A stretch of 64,000 nt of DNA from JBDIAG01 sp963835085 (GCA_963835085.1 CAWIED010000005.1:1-64000), one strand, 5' to 3'; shown: positions 24,728-33,783, counted from the first letter of the stretch. Notes: generated from the letters alone by a model not told the origin. A program made the numbers and translations.

Positions 24728-26010
24728 GGCAAGATCCCCTTACCGTCGATGGCCTGCTGGATATTGTCGTTCAGCTCCTTGGCCGACGCTTCGGGGTTGA
24801 TCGCGCTCGGCGGCGACAGCGTGGTCGACACAATGGTGGAGATGTTCTGGTAGAGCGGCGAGATCGGCCGCGGCTTGGCTGTCTTCAGCTCCTCGAGCAT
24901 CACGTCACCCATCGGGTAGACCTTCTTGAAATCAGGTTCCTTGAAGATGGTCTCGTTGACCGGCGGGTCGCCGGCGTTGATGGCGTCCATCAGCTGGCTC
25001 TCCGGGCTACGCAGGCACATCGCCGCCTCGAACGACTGCTCCGGGTACTTGCTGAACTTGCTGATCGCGTAGTTCATGCCACCGAGCGTCACCTGAACCG
25101 GCTTGCCCGGGCTGAAGGACGGGTAGGTCGTGAAGCCGAGCTTCTTGGCCATCTCGGGGCTGGCGGTGTTCATCGCCGACAGCACGTAGGGCCAGTTGAG
25201 TGAGAACGCCGACTTGTCGTTCTGCAGTTCACCGAAGATCTCGGTCTCGGTGTCGTTCGACAGTGACGGACTGGTCAGGCCGTCGGTCGCCAGCTTGTGG
25301 AGCAGGGTCAAGGCCTTGATCGTGCCATCGCCATCCGTCGCCGTGGCCTTCGTGGAATCCGAGTTGACCAGCGAGCCGCCGAAGCCGTTGATGAGCGTGT
25401 TGACGTTCACGACGTAGCCCTCGTACTGAGCTGCGGTCAGACCAATCTGGTACGGCTTGCCCTCGCTCTTGAGCTTCTCGGACATGGCGATCATCTCGTC
25501 CCACGTCTTCGGCGGGTTGGGCACCAGGTCTTTGCGGTACCAGAGGATCTGCACGTTGGTGTGCTTGGGAATGCCGTACTGCTTGTCCTTCCAGGTGGCG
25601 GTGTCGATCGTGGGCTGCAAGGTGTCTTTGTTCGCCTCGGCCTTCTGGGTCGGGGTGAGTTCACGGATCCACCCCGCGGTGGCGAACTCCGCCGTCCACG
25701 TGACGTCCATACCCAGCAGGTCCATCGAGGAGTCGCCGGCGGCGAGTCGGCGCACCATCTGCTCGCGCTGGCCGTCCGCCTGGCTCGGCAGCAGGTTGCC
25801 GACGATCTGGTACTTGCCGTTGGCCGCCTTGTTGCAGTTGGCGATGATCTTGTCGAACCCGACGGCCGAGGTACCGCCGTACACGTTGATGACGGGGGTG
25901 CCTGCGCTACTGCTCGAGCAGGCGGCCGTCAATGAGGTCGCCAGCGCGGCCACCGCAACCATGGCGGCTCGACGGCGTGGGGACTTGCCCCGCAACGATG
26001 AGGGTTTCAT
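24724..26010 (-). CDS. lpqY: Trehalose-binding lipoprotein, LpqY-like
   Basis: A 428-residue extracellular solute-binding lipoprotein. ATG 26010 has GGAGGG just upstream; five codons of the longer frame are discarded. The signal peptide is MKPSSLRGKSPRRRAAMVAV, followed by a lipobox LTAAC with Cys31 as the lipid anchor. The mature part has the family-1 binding fold with YGGTSAVGFDKIIANCNKAA near the start and GKYQIVGNLLPSQADGQREQ, as in LpqY. It is the first gene of the importer operon. The upstream region holds a perfect Crp-type site. Confidence 0.9.
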   Translation of the reverse strand: MKPSSLRGKSPRRRAAMVAVAALATSLTAACSSSSAGTPVINVYGGTSAVGFDKIIANCNKAANGKYQIVGNLLPSQADGQREQMVRRLAAGDSSMDLLGMDVTWTAEFATAGWIRELTPTQKAEANKDTLQPTIDTATWKDKQYGIPKHTNVQILWYRKDLVPNPPKTWDEMIAMSEKLKSEGKPYQIGLTAAQYEGYVVNVNTLINGFGGSLVNSDSTKATATDGDGTIKALTLLHKLATDGLTSPSLSNDTETEIFGELQNDKSAFSLNWPYVLSAMNTASPEMAKKLGFTTYPSFSPGKPVQVTLGGMNYAISKFSKYPEQSFEAAMCLRSPESQLMDAINAGDPPVNETIFKEPDFKKVYPMGDVMLEELKTAKPRPISPLYQNISTIVSTTLSPPSAINPEASAKELNDNIQQAIDGKGILP

Positions 26011-26410
26011 CGACCCTCCCCACAACTACTTTGTTGTCCAGGCACTACGGGCCCCTTTCGTCGTCGATGACACAAGTCGCACGCGCCGAGCCGCGCGCAT
26101 GCTCGCTTACAGGCGCACATGCGCACGTCGAGGCGCACCCGGGCATGTGAAGAGCCTCACATTGCACAGTGATGCGGACACACCCTGCCAGATCCGGGAT
26201 CGCCGGTCTAATACCGAGACCTATCTCACGGTGACGACTTGATAACTATCTGCAGAGGGAATTTTTGACGCAGGCGATGCCGCGAATGCGCTACTGGGGT
26301 CGCGATTGCCTGAGTACCGAGAATGGGCTGAGTATCCGACTTTAATCAGACGAACGCCGGTCTCTGCGGGCTCAGCCTGCTGGCCGCCAACCACTGTTGA
26401 GGGTCCGCGG
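26011..26410. other. Regulatory region upstream of lpqY, no gene seen
   Basis: This 400-bp gap is less GC-rich than its surroundings in its distal half. It holds the Crp-type site at 26146, short repeats of GCGCAC (26114-26138), and an imperfect palindrome GGTCTAATACCGAGACC near 26204. I see no gene in it. Confidence 0.6.
26146..26161. promoter_or_regulatory. Crp/GlxR binding site upstream of lpqY
   Basis: TGTGAAGAGCCTCACA matches the Crp/GlxR consensus TGTGA-N6-TCACA with both half sites perfect. It lies 136 bp upstream of the lpqY start, and a Crp/GlxR gene is present at 16492. It predicts cAMP-dependent control of sugar import. The sense (activation or repression) cannot be told without the transcription start. 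Confidence 0.7.
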
Positions 26411-26884
26411 CTACGCGTAGGTGGGGTTGGCAACCTCGACGATCAGTTCGACCTCGACCGGCACATCGAGCGGAAGCACCGAGACCCCGACAGCGCTGCG
26501 AGCATGCCGACCGGCCTGGCCGAAGACCTCGGCAAGGAGGTCGCTGGCACCGTTGACTACACCGGGCTGCCCGGAGAACGAGGGGTCGCTGGCCACGAAC
26601 CCCACCACCTTGACGACCTGAACAACGGTGTCGAGGTCGACCACGGAGTCAACTGCGGCTAGGGCGTTGAGAGCGCAGAGCCGCGCGGCCTGTTGCGCCT
26701 CCTCCGGGCTCACGTCGGCGCCCACCTTGCCGGTGATCGTCGGGCGCCCGTCGCGCAGGGGCACCTGCCCCGCCGTGAAGATGTACGAGCCTGTGCGCAC
26801 GGCTGGAACATACGAGCCTGCCGGAGTCGGCACAGGAGGCAATTGCAGGCCGAGACTGGCCAGCCGGTCGGCGACGCGTCCCAT
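26411..26884 (-). CDS. RidA family protein (YjgF/YER057c/UK114)
   Basis: A 157-residue RidA-like protein of the subgroup with a longer C-terminal loop. It contains GSYIFTAGQVPLRDGRPTIT and the ending VPVEVELIVEVANP. The conserved Arg of canonical RidA imine deaminases, normally just before the final strand, is not clearly visible, so deaminase activity is uncertain. It follows the DUF4177 gene by 6 nt. The pair corresponds to Rv3678c and Rv3678A in M. tuberculosis. Confidence 0.85.
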   Translation of the reverse strand: MGRVADRLASLGLQLPPVPTPAGSYVPAVRTGSYIFTAGQVPLRDGRPTITGKVGADVSPEEAQQAARLCALNALAAVDSVVDLDTVVQVVKVVGFVASDPSFSGQPGVVNGASDLLAEVFGQAGRHARSAVGVSVLPLDVPVEVELIVEVANPTYA

Positions 26885-26890
26885 CGCTGA

Positions 26891-27046
26891 TCAGCCCTTG
26901 GGCCGCTTCAGATAGGCAACCAAGCCATTGCCGTCGGGCCCGGGAACCACCTGCACAAGCTCCCACCCGTCGGAGCCCCACTGGTCGAGGATCTGCTTTG
27001 TCGCGTGGACGATGAGCGGCACGGTCGCGTACTCCCAGGTGGTCAT
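26891..27046 (-). CDS. DUF4177-type small protein
   Basis: A 51-codon ORF, ATG at 27046 to TGA at 26891: MTTWEYATVPLIVHATKQIL, then DQWGSDGWELVQVVPGPDG, then NGLVAYLKRPKG. The WEY...LN/DxxGxxGWELV...FKR pattern is the DUF4177 signature. It lies directly upstream of the RidA gene, as in mycobacteria, where the short gene is Rv3678A. The function is unknown. It is likely the first gene of a two-gene operon. Confidence 0.85.
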   Translation of the reverse strand: MTTWEYATVPLIVHATKQILDQWGSDGWELVQVVPGPDGNGLVAYLKRPKG

Positions 27047-27189
27047 GTCGCCACCCTAAAGGCAATGCCGTTCGGTCAGTCGTCTGATGTGGGTGTCGAG
27101 CTCTGTGGTGGAGTGTCGCGAGGCAGGTTCGGCGGGGGTAGGGGCTGGGTCAAGGCGCTCTAGCCTCTGCCCAGATGACCCGGCGACAG

Positions 27190-27690
27190 ACGGGTAGCCC
27201 GTCGGCGGCCGGCAGGCCAGGTAACAGGTGGACAGTTCAGCGACGCGCGGGCGCCCAGGGCCGGAGGAGTAGAGCCGGGCGATAGGTGGATCGAGCCGGA
27301 GATGGGAAGCGCCGGCCTGTCCGGGCCTTCCGCAAAGGGTGGTTTCGATAGTCGCAGGCCAGGGGGCTTTCCTGCGCTATGGCAATGCCCCGTCCGGCGG
27401 GGCATCGCCATAGCGTCCAGAAACCCGACCCGTCACAGCCCTGCAGAAGTCAGACTGCGACCCCGCACCGTCCGGAGTCGCTCGATGGTGCCGTTCGCGG
27501 TGAAGTTGCCGCGGTTGGCACCCGGTTGAGCCCCGAAACGGGGGTTGGGGTCGTTGCGTGGTGCCGTGCGTGGTGTATCCGCCGCGATTGACACGCTGTT
27601 GAGCCCCGGAACCGAGGTTGAGGTCGTTGCGTGCTGCCGTGCGCGGTGTATCCGCCGCGGTCGGCACCGGGTCAAGCGTCTTGAGTTGAA
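27190..27690 (-). repeat. Composite repeat, copy 3 (inverted orientation)
   Basis: Read on the minus strand, this copy has the same order as copies 1 and 2. Three units of about 72 bp lie between 27690 and 27480. The hairpin follows (27376-27391 against 27399-27414, one mismatch in the stem), then CCGCCCTTTGCGG-like sequence and GGCTCGATCCACCTATCGCCC-type short repeats down to about 27190. It fills most of the 830-bp gap between the DUF4177 and arsA genes; the rest (27047-27190 and 27690-27865) holds no gene that I can support. Confidence 0.85.
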
Positions 27691-27865
27691 AATCGCAGTA
27701 GAAAGTCCCGCACGACTTCACCGTCCTCCAAGGGCTACGCCTTCCCCGCCGGACGCAACGCCGAGAGCCGGGCTCATGTCGCGTCCGGGATCGGGCGCCT
27801 GACGGCGTTGTCGGCAGCGTTCATCGTGTCCCTCAGGACGCGAACCCCATATCGAGCCCGCCCAC

Positions 27866-27871
27866 TAGCCT
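27866..27871 (+). promoter_or_regulatory. Probable -10 element, leaderless arsA promoter
   Basis: TAGCCT ends 7 nt before GTG 27879; no Shine-Dalgarno sequence lies between. Confidence 0.5.
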
Positions 27872-27878
27872 GGGTCTC

Positions 27879-28871
27879 GTGCCGAGCAAGCAACCCGCCT
27901 TCCCCGACGTGCGGCTGCACATCGTGACGGGCAAGGGCGGCACGGGCAAGACCACGGTGGCGACCGCCCTGGCCCTGGCCCTGGCAGCCGGTGGGCGCAG
28001 GGTGCTGCTCGCGGAGGTCGAACAGCGCAACGGCATCGAACGAGTGCTCGACATCGATCCGCTCGGTTACACGGAAGCGCAGGTCCGGCACTTTCCCGGC
28101 GGCGGCACGCTCTGGGCAGTGGCCATCGATCCGCGCGCCGCCCTGCAGGAGTACCTCGAGCGCTATTACCGGCTCGGCCTGGCCGGGCGCATCATCGACA
28201 AGGCCGGTGCCGTCGATTTCGCCGCGTCCATCGCGCCCGGCCTGCGCGACGTGCTGCTCACGGGCAAGATCTACGAAGCCGTGGGACGCATGGGTGAGTA
28301 CGGCGAGAAGCATTACGACACTGTGGTTCTCGATGCGCCGCCCACCGGCAGGGTGAGCAGGTTCCTCAACGTCAACGCAGAGGTCTCAGGCCTGGCCAAG
28401 GTCGGCCCGGTGCACAACCAGGCCGCCTCGGTGATGCAGTTGCTGCGTTCGCCCGAGACCGCGGTGCATCTGGTGAGCCTGCCCGAAGAGATGCCGGTCG
28501 CGGAAACCCTCGAGGCATTGCATGAGCTGACCACGATCGACCTCATGCTCGGGGGCATCGTCGTGAATCAATTACGCGAGCCGGTGCTGACCCTTGCCGA
28601 CCTGCGATCAGTAGGGGCCGGCAGGGTCGATGTCGCCGAGGTCGAGGCGAGCCTGGTCACCGCCGGAGTGCCCGATCCCGGACGGGTGGCACAGGGCCTG
28701 GTGGCAGACGCGGCCGCGCATTCCGAACGTATCGCTCTGCAGCGACGACAGGAGGCCACGCTGAAGGCGAGCGGACGACCGATCTTCCGGCTGCCGTATC
28801 TCAGCGAGGGCGTGACGCCCGCCTCGGTGCACGACCTGGTCGACGCGCTGCGAAAGGGCGGTTTCGAGTGA
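27879..28871 (+). CDS. ArsA/Get3-like ATPase, first subunit
   Basis: A 330-residue P-loop ATPase of the ArsA/Get3 family, equivalent to Rv3679. The deviant Walker A is VTGKGGTGKTTVAT, switch-type YDTVVLDAPPTGRVSRFL is near residue 145, and the C-terminal part carries the PYLSEGVTP ending. No metal-binding Cys triplet of ArsA proper is visible, so arsenite transport is not supported. The mycobacterial pair forms a Get3-like complex. The stop overlaps the start of the second ATPase gene by 4 nt. Confidence 0.88.
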   Translation: MPSKQPAFPDVRLHIVTGKGGTGKTTVATALALALAAGGRRVLLAEVEQRNGIERVLDIDPLGYTEAQVRHFPGGGTLWAVAIDPRAALQEYLERYYRLGLAGRIIDKAGAVDFAASIAPGLRDVLLTGKIYEAVGRMGEYGEKHYDTVVLDAPPTGRVSRFLNVNAEVSGLAKVGPVHNQAASVMQLLRSPETAVHLVSLPEEMPVAETLEALHELTTIDLMLGGIVVNQLREPVLTLADLRSVGAGRVDVAEVEASLVTAGVPDPGRVAQGLVADAAAHSERIALQRRQEATLKASGRPIFRLPYLSEGVTPASVHDLVDALRKGGFE

Positions 28872-30055
28872 GCGGTGGCGAGCCGTACCCGGTGCTCGAT
28901 CTGGGCGCGCTGGTGAGCGATCTGGGCATCCGAACCGTCGTCTGCTGCGGGGCGGGCGGCGTGGGCAAGACCACCACGGCCGCCGCCGTGGCGCTGCGCG
29001 CGGCGGAATCGGGGCGCAATGTCGTCGTCCTGACGATCGACCCGGCACGCCGGCTCGCGCAGGCACTGGGTCTGGACTCCCTTGACAACACGCCCCGGCC
29101 GGTACAGGGCATCGATGAGAGCCGGGGTGGACGGCTCGACGCCATGATGCTCGACATGAAGCGCACCTTCGACGAGGTGGTGGAGACCAGCGCACCGCCC
29201 GACAAGGCCGAGGCGATCCTGACGAATCCGTTCTATGTGGCGTTGTCGTCGTCGTTCGCGGGCACCAGCGAATACATGGCGATGGAGAAGCTCGGCCAGC
29301 TGCGCACCGCTGCCGAGGCCGGCGAAGCGCCCTGGGATCTCATTGTGGTCGACACTCCCCCGTCGCGGTCGGCTCTCGACTTTCTCGATGCGCCGGCGAG
29401 GTTGTCGTCATTTCTCGACGGACGGTTCATCCGACTGCTCACCGCGCCGGCCAGAGCCGGCGGTCGCGCCTACCTGCGAGCGCTGAGCGGGGCCATGGTT
29501 GGCGTCTCGTCGATTCTCACGAAGGTGCTGGGCGCGACACTCGTGGCCGATGTGCAGACGTTCGTCGCGGCCACCGACACGATGTTTGGCGGCTTCCGCG
29601 AGCGCGCGCAACTCACCTACGACACCCTCGCCGAGGACGGGACGGCCTTCGTCGTGGTCGCCGGCGCCGAGGCCGACGCGTTGCGGGAGGCGGACTACTT
29701 CGTCAACCGACTGGACGCCGATCGGATGCCGCTGGCGGGTCTGTTGGTGAATCGGCTGCAACCCGTTCGGGTGGACGGCGTCTCCACCGAGGCGGCACTT
29801 GCTGCCGCCGACGCCCTCAGCGGTCTTGGTCCGGGGCCGGCCGGGGCCGGCGATCGCGCTGCGCACAAGGTCACAGCTGCCCTGCTGCGGTTGCATGCCC
29901 AGCGGACGGCCCGCCGGGCAGCGGAACTGCGATTGGTCGAGGCCTTTCAGGAACAGCATCCCGACGTCCCGACCCGGTGCGTGGAGGCGTTGCCGAGTGA
30001 CGTCCACGATCTCGAGGGTCTGCGGGCCGTGGCCGACCAGATGTCGGACGCCTGA
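28868..30055 (+). CDS. ArsA/Get3-like ATPase, second subunit
   Basis: A 395-residue partner of the preceding ATPase, equivalent to Rv3680. Walker A is CGAGGVGKTTTAAAVAL near residue 28, followed by LTIDPARRLAQALGL (switch region) and WDLIVVDTPPSRSALDFLDA. GTG 28868 overlaps the upstream stop codon, implying coupled translation and a heteromeric complex. The C-terminal third is longer than in Get3 and Ala/Arg-rich. It is convergent with whiB. Confidence 0.88.
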   Translation: MSGGEPYPVLDLGALVSDLGIRTVVCCGAGGVGKTTTAAAVALRAAESGRNVVVLTIDPARRLAQALGLDSLDNTPRPVQGIDESRGGRLDAMMLDMKRTFDEVVETSAPPDKAEAILTNPFYVALSSSFAGTSEYMAMEKLGQLRTAAEAGEAPWDLIVVDTPPSRSALDFLDAPARLSSFLDGRFIRLLTAPARAGGRAYLRALSGAMVGVSSILTKVLGATLVADVQTFVAATDTMFGGFRERAQLTYDTLAEDGTAFVVVAGAEADALREADYFVNRLDADRMPLAGLLVNRLQPVRVDGVSTEAALAAADALSGLGPGPAGAGDRAAHKVTAALLRLHAQRTARRAAELRLVEAFQEQHPDVPTRCVEALPSDVHDLEGLRAVADQMSDA

Positions 30056-30089
30056 TCCGGCCGATCCGGCACCCGTCAGACCTTGCGGA

Positions 30090-30395
30090 TCAGGCGCTTT
30101 CGGCCACCTGCGAACGCTCGTACTCGCCACGGGCAGCCTCGAGCAGCCGTCCCCACGAGTGCACGTTGGGACGCTTCTTCAGCAGGGCGCGACGCTCCCG
30201 CTCGGTCATGCCGCCCCAGACGCCGAACTCGATCTTGTTGTCGAGGGCATCGGCCAAGCACTCCGTCTTGACCACGCATCCCTGGCAGACGACCTTCGCC
30301 TGATGCTGTGCAGCCCCCTGGACAAACAGATCGTCAGGGTCCCCCTTGCGGCAGGCAGCCTTCTCAGTCCAGACCCGCTGGGCCAGAGCTTCCAT
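30090..30395 (-). CDS. WhiB-family iron-sulfur regulator (WhiB4 position)
   Basis: A 101-residue Wbl protein. The four cluster cysteines are Cys15, Cys37, Cys40 and Cys46 (C-x21-C-x2-C-x5-C), followed by the turn GVWGG at 58-62 and the basic ERRALLKKRP segment. Its place between the ArsA-like pair and ponA matches WhiB4 (Rv3681c), a redox-sensing regulator in mycobacteria. It is transcribed opposite to both neighbours. Confidence 0.92.
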   Translation of the reverse strand: MEALAQRVWTEKAACRKGDPDDLFVQGAAQHQAKVVCQGCVVKTECLADALDNKIEFGVWGGMTERERRALLKKRPNVHSWGRLLEAARGEYERSQVAESA

Positions 30396-30556
30396 GATCG
30401 CCCCTCAAGTTTCTCCGCGAGTCCGGCTTTCGGACGCTCGCTATGGCGGGGACATCGGGCAGGTGCATGGGGGACTTGAGCGCAAAGAGGACATTCTTTT
30501 TCGTGACATCTCGGACGCGACGCAGCCAGGGGTAGGGCACTGTCAGGTGTAACGCA

Positions 30557-30562
30557 TACCCT
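30557..30562 (+). promoter_or_regulatory. Probable -10 element, leaderless ponA promoter
   Basis: TACCCT ends 7 nt before ATG 30570 and no ribosome binding site is present. Confidence 0.45.
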
Positions 30563-30569
30563 GTCCGCC

Positions 30570-32831
30570 ATGTCGCGTTCTGATTCTGCGCCCGGCGCCA
30601 GCAAGGTGGTGAGCCTCCTGGCGGCGTTCGTGGCCACGTGCCTGCTCGCCGGCGTGCTCACCGCGGGCCTGTTTCTCCCTGCCGTGGGTGCGATCGGCCA
30701 AGTGACCCGAGGCTCCATCGGCTTCTTCGATGCGCTGCCGGCCGACTTCAAGGTCGACCAGCCGTCGCAGCAGTCGCGCATCCTCTACGCAGACGGCACG
30801 CCGATGGCGACGTTCTACTACGAGAACCGCATTCTCGTGCCACTCGCACAGGTGTCGTCCATCATGCGACAGGCCATCGTGGCCATCGAAGACTCCCGGT
30901 TCTACGAGCACAACGGCGCCGACCCGCAGGGCATCATGCGGGCGGTGGTCAACAACGCCTCCGGCGGTGGCACCCAGGGCGCTTCTACCTTGACCCAGCA
31001 GTGGATCAAGAACGTATTGCTCAACGAGGCTCTCGCCGCCAAAGACGCGGCCGCGGTCAAGGCCCTGCAGAACCCCGACAAAGCCCGAAAGGTGCGCGAG
31101 ATCAAACTCGCCCTCTCGGCCGAGAAGAAATACAGCAAAGACCAGATTCTCGAGAATTACCTCAACATCGCCCTGTTCGGCGACGGGCAGTACGGCGTGC
31201 AGACCGCTTCGGAGCGCTACTTCGGCAAGCCCGCCTCGCAACTCGATCTTCCCGACGCGGCGTTGCTCGCGGGAATCGTGCGCTCCCCCACGTTCTACAA
31301 CCCGCTGAGCCACCCCGACCACGCCCAGAGTCGGCGTGACGTTGTGCTCGACCGCATGCTGCAGTTGGGCATCATCACCAAGGCCCAGCACGATGCGGCG
31401 GTGGCTGTGCCCATCGCCGCCCAGATGCATCCCACCGACACCGCCAACGGCTGCAGCTACGCCGGCAGTGCCGCGTACTTCTGCGACTTCGTCACGGCCA
31501 CTATCAAGAACGACCCAGTGTTCGGCCCCGACGAAGCCTCTCGACTGAAACTGCTTTATCAGGGTGGCCTCACCATCACCACCACACTGATCCAAAAAGA
31601 CCAGCAGGCGGCCCAAGACGCGGTCTATCGCTCATTCACCCGTCGGGCGGGCGTGGGTGCCGCGGTGTCGTCTGTCGACTCGAGCACCGGCTACATCGTG
31701 GCCATGGCACAGAACCGGCAATACACCACCCAGCCCAACGCGCCTGCAGGCCAGACGGCTATCAATTACAACGTCGACCAGGCCTATGGCGGCGGCATGG
31801 GCTTCCAGACCGGCTCGTCATACAAGCCCTTCACGCTGGCCACGTGGCTGGCCTCGGGCCGCTCCTTGAACGACACGGTCAACGCCAACCAGCGCAAACA
31901 ACGCTTCCACGCTCGTTGCAACCCCGGCAAGGCCGCGACGCCCTATGGCCCGGGAAACGCCGAGGGTCATGAAGGTGGCAACATCAGCGTGCTGGAGGCT
32001 ACCTACGACTCGGTCAACACGGCCTATGCCTCTATGGGGGCTAAACTGGATCTATGCGATATTCGCGACACCGCAATGTCTCTCGGTGTGCACCAGGCAG
32101 ACGGCACCCCGCCCGACGTCAACCCAGCCAGCATTCTGGGCACCAACCTCATCGCTCCGTTGACCATGGCCGGCGCCTACGGTGGCTTCGCCAACGGCGG
32201 CATCTTCTGCACGCCGATCGCGATCATCTCCGTGACCGACGCCAGCGGGAAGGCCCTGCCCAAGCCTGAGGCCAACTGCCACCAGGCCATCGACCCGCAA
32301 GTGGCGGCTCAGGTCAACTACGCGCTCACTCAGGTTCTCACGAGGGGTACCGGCAAGGGCATCGGCGGCATCGGCCGGGCCGCCGCGGGCAAGACAGGTA
32401 CCACGAACGACTCGAGCGAGACCTGGTTCGTCGGCTACACGCCCGGTGGCCTCTCGACGGCCTCCTGGGTGGGCACGCCCGACAGGTCGCGCAAACGTCT
32501 CGGCGGCAGCATCTTCGGCGCCACGGTGGCCGGGCCCATCTGGCGGCAGTACATGGCTACGGCGGTCAAGGGCATGCCGGTGCAGTCGTTCGCCCAGGTG
32601 AGCCGCAACGCCGACAACAACCGTCAGGTCACCGTCCCCCGAGTGGTGGGCGACACCGAAGACGAGGCGCGGCAGGCGATCCAGGATCAGAGCCTGAACG
32701 ACGCAGACGCCGTAGAAGTCGATTCCTCTCAACCTGCGGGCACTGTGGTGGGTACCTCGCCCAAGTCGGGTTCGCGGGTACAGGCAGGCACCGATATCCG
32801 GATTCAGATCAGTAACGGCAACGGCGGCTAG
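30570..32831 (+). CDS. ponA: Bifunctional penicillin-binding protein with PASTA domain
   Basis: A class A PBP of 753 residues, polymerising and cross-linking peptidoglycan outside the membrane. One N-terminal membrane helix spans about 14-40. The GT51 transglycosylase has EDSRFYEHNGADPQG near 106 and GASTLTQQ. The transpeptidase motifs are SSYK (active Ser near 416), SVN near 481 and KTGTT near 608. One C-terminal PASTA repeat lies at about 690-750 (VPRVVGDTEDEARQAIQDQS). The layout and neighbours match PonA2 (Rv3682). The gene is divergent from whiB and is followed 4 nt later by a phosphoesterase gene. Confidence 0.94.
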   Translation: MSRSDSAPGASKVVSLLAAFVATCLLAGVLTAGLFLPAVGAIGQVTRGSIGFFDALPADFKVDQPSQQSRILYADGTPMATFYYENRILVPLAQVSSIMRQAIVAIEDSRFYEHNGADPQGIMRAVVNNASGGGTQGASTLTQQWIKNVLLNEALAAKDAAAVKALQNPDKARKVREIKLALSAEKKYSKDQILENYLNIALFGDGQYGVQTASERYFGKPASQLDLPDAALLAGIVRSPTFYNPLSHPDHAQSRRDVVLDRMLQLGIITKAQHDAAVAVPIAAQMHPTDTANGCSYAGSAAYFCDFVTATIKNDPVFGPDEASRLKLLYQGGLTITTTLIQKDQQAAQDAVYRSFTRRAGVGAAVSSVDSSTGYIVAMAQNRQYTTQPNAPAGQTAINYNVDQAYGGGMGFQTGSSYKPFTLATWLASGRSLNDTVNANQRKQRFHARCNPGKAATPYGPGNAEGHEGGNISVLEATYDSVNTAYASMGAKLDLCDIRDTAMSLGVHQADGTPPDVNPASILGTNLIAPLTMAGAYGGFANGGIFCTPIAIISVTDASGKALPKPEANCHQAIDPQVAAQVNYALTQVLTRGTGKGIGGIGRAAAGKTGTTNDSSETWFVGYTPGGLSTASWVGTPDRSRKRLGGSIFGATVAGPIWRQYMATAVKGMPVQSFAQVSRNADNNRQVTVPRVVGDTEDEARQAIQDQSLNDADAVEVDSSQPAGTVVGTSPKSGSRVQAGTDIRIQISNGNGG

Positions 32832-32835
32832 CTCG

Positions 32836-33783
32836 GTGGGCTTCCAGACCTCACCGGCCCTGACCCGTCTCACAGCCGCGGCGGCCGGCGCCGTCGGGCT
32901 GGCTGCTGTGGGCGGCGGCGCAGCCCTGCTAGGGGCGCGGATAGAAGCGGAGGCGTTCATTCTGCGGCGGGCCAGCGCCGCCGTACTCGAGCCAGGCCAG
33001 CGGCCCGTGCGGATCCTGCACCTCTCCGACTTGCACCTATCTCCCGGCGACCGTCGCCGCATGGAGTGGACCCAACGACTCGCCGACCTCAAGCCCGATC
33101 TGGTGGTAGACACCGGTGACAACCTGGCCCACGTCGACGCGGTGCCCACGGTGCTCGAAGCTCTCGGCAGCCTGCTCGACGTGCCCGGAGTCTTCGTCCT
33201 CGGCTCCAACGACTACTACGGCCCACGCCCGAAGAGCCCGCTGAGCTACCTCGGCGGCCCGTCCAGGCTGAAGGGCGGCCGCGTTCGACTGCCCACCAGC
33301 GACCTCGTGGCGGGCCTCACGTCCGCGGGCTGGGTCGACCTCGACAACACCCGCGAGGCCTTCGAGGTGGCCGGACAGCCGATCCGCTTCGTCGGGCTGG
33401 ACGACCCACACATCCAGCGCGACCGGTTCCCCGCGTCCGACGCACAACCCACCAAGGACGGCGAGTTGCGGGTTGGCGTCGTGCACGCCCCCTACCTGCG
33501 GGCCCTGCGGGCCTTGGTAGACGACGGCAGCGAGCTCGTGCTGGCCGGACACACCCATGGCGGCCAGATCTGCCTGCCGTGGAGCGCCATCATCACCAAC
33601 TGCGACCTGCCGCGGCGTTACGCCAAAGGCCTGCACCGCTGGACCCCCGACGCGCAGGACAGCAGCGGCGCGAGCACTTGGTTACACGTCTCGGCGGGCC
33701 TGGGCACGAGCCCCTACGCCCGCATCAGGCTCTTCTGCCGACCCGAGGCCACCCTGCTCACGCTCGTGCCCCGCGCCAGCTGA
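32836..33783 (+). CDS. Membrane-anchored metallophosphoesterase
   Basis: A 315-residue calcineurin-like phosphoesterase with one N-terminal hydrophobic helix (about 10-35), equivalent to Rv3683. The metal-binding motifs are ILHLSDLHLSPGD, VVDTGDNLAH, LGSNDYYG (GNDH variant, with N-D but Tyr for His), VVHAPYLRAL and AGHTHGGQICLP. The YkuE-like arrangement suggests action on phospholipid or cell-wall precursors, which is inference. GTG 32836 is 4 nt after ponA, so the two form an operon. Confidence 0.87.
   Translation: MGFQTSPALTRLTAAAAGAVGLAAVGGGAALLGARIEAEAFILRRASAAVLEPGQRPVRILHLSDLHLSPGDRRRMEWTQRLADLKPDLVVDTGDNLAHVDAVPTVLEALGSLLDVPGVFVLGSNDYYGPRPKSPLSYLGGPSRLKGGRVRLPTSDLVAGLTSAGWVDLDNTREAFEVAGQPIRFVGLDDPHIQRDRFPASDAQPTKDGELRVGVVHAPYLRALRALVDDGSELVLAGHTHGGQICLPWSAIITNCDLPRRYAKGLHRWTPDAQDSSGASTWLHVSAGLGTSPYARIRLFCRPEATLLTLVPRAS

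Noticed and set aside
23390..24853. 487-codon plus-strand ORF rich in His, Asp and Glu
   Set aside because: It is antisense to sugA and sugB.
26166..26190. TCACATTGCACAGTGA as a second Crp site
   Set aside because: Its half sites are in the reversed order relative to TGTGA-N6-TCACA.
27879..30055. Arsenic resistance operon suggested by two ArsA-like ATPases
   Set aside because: There is no arsB, arsC or arsR and no Cys metal site; the pair matches the Get3-like Rv3679-Rv3680 proteins.
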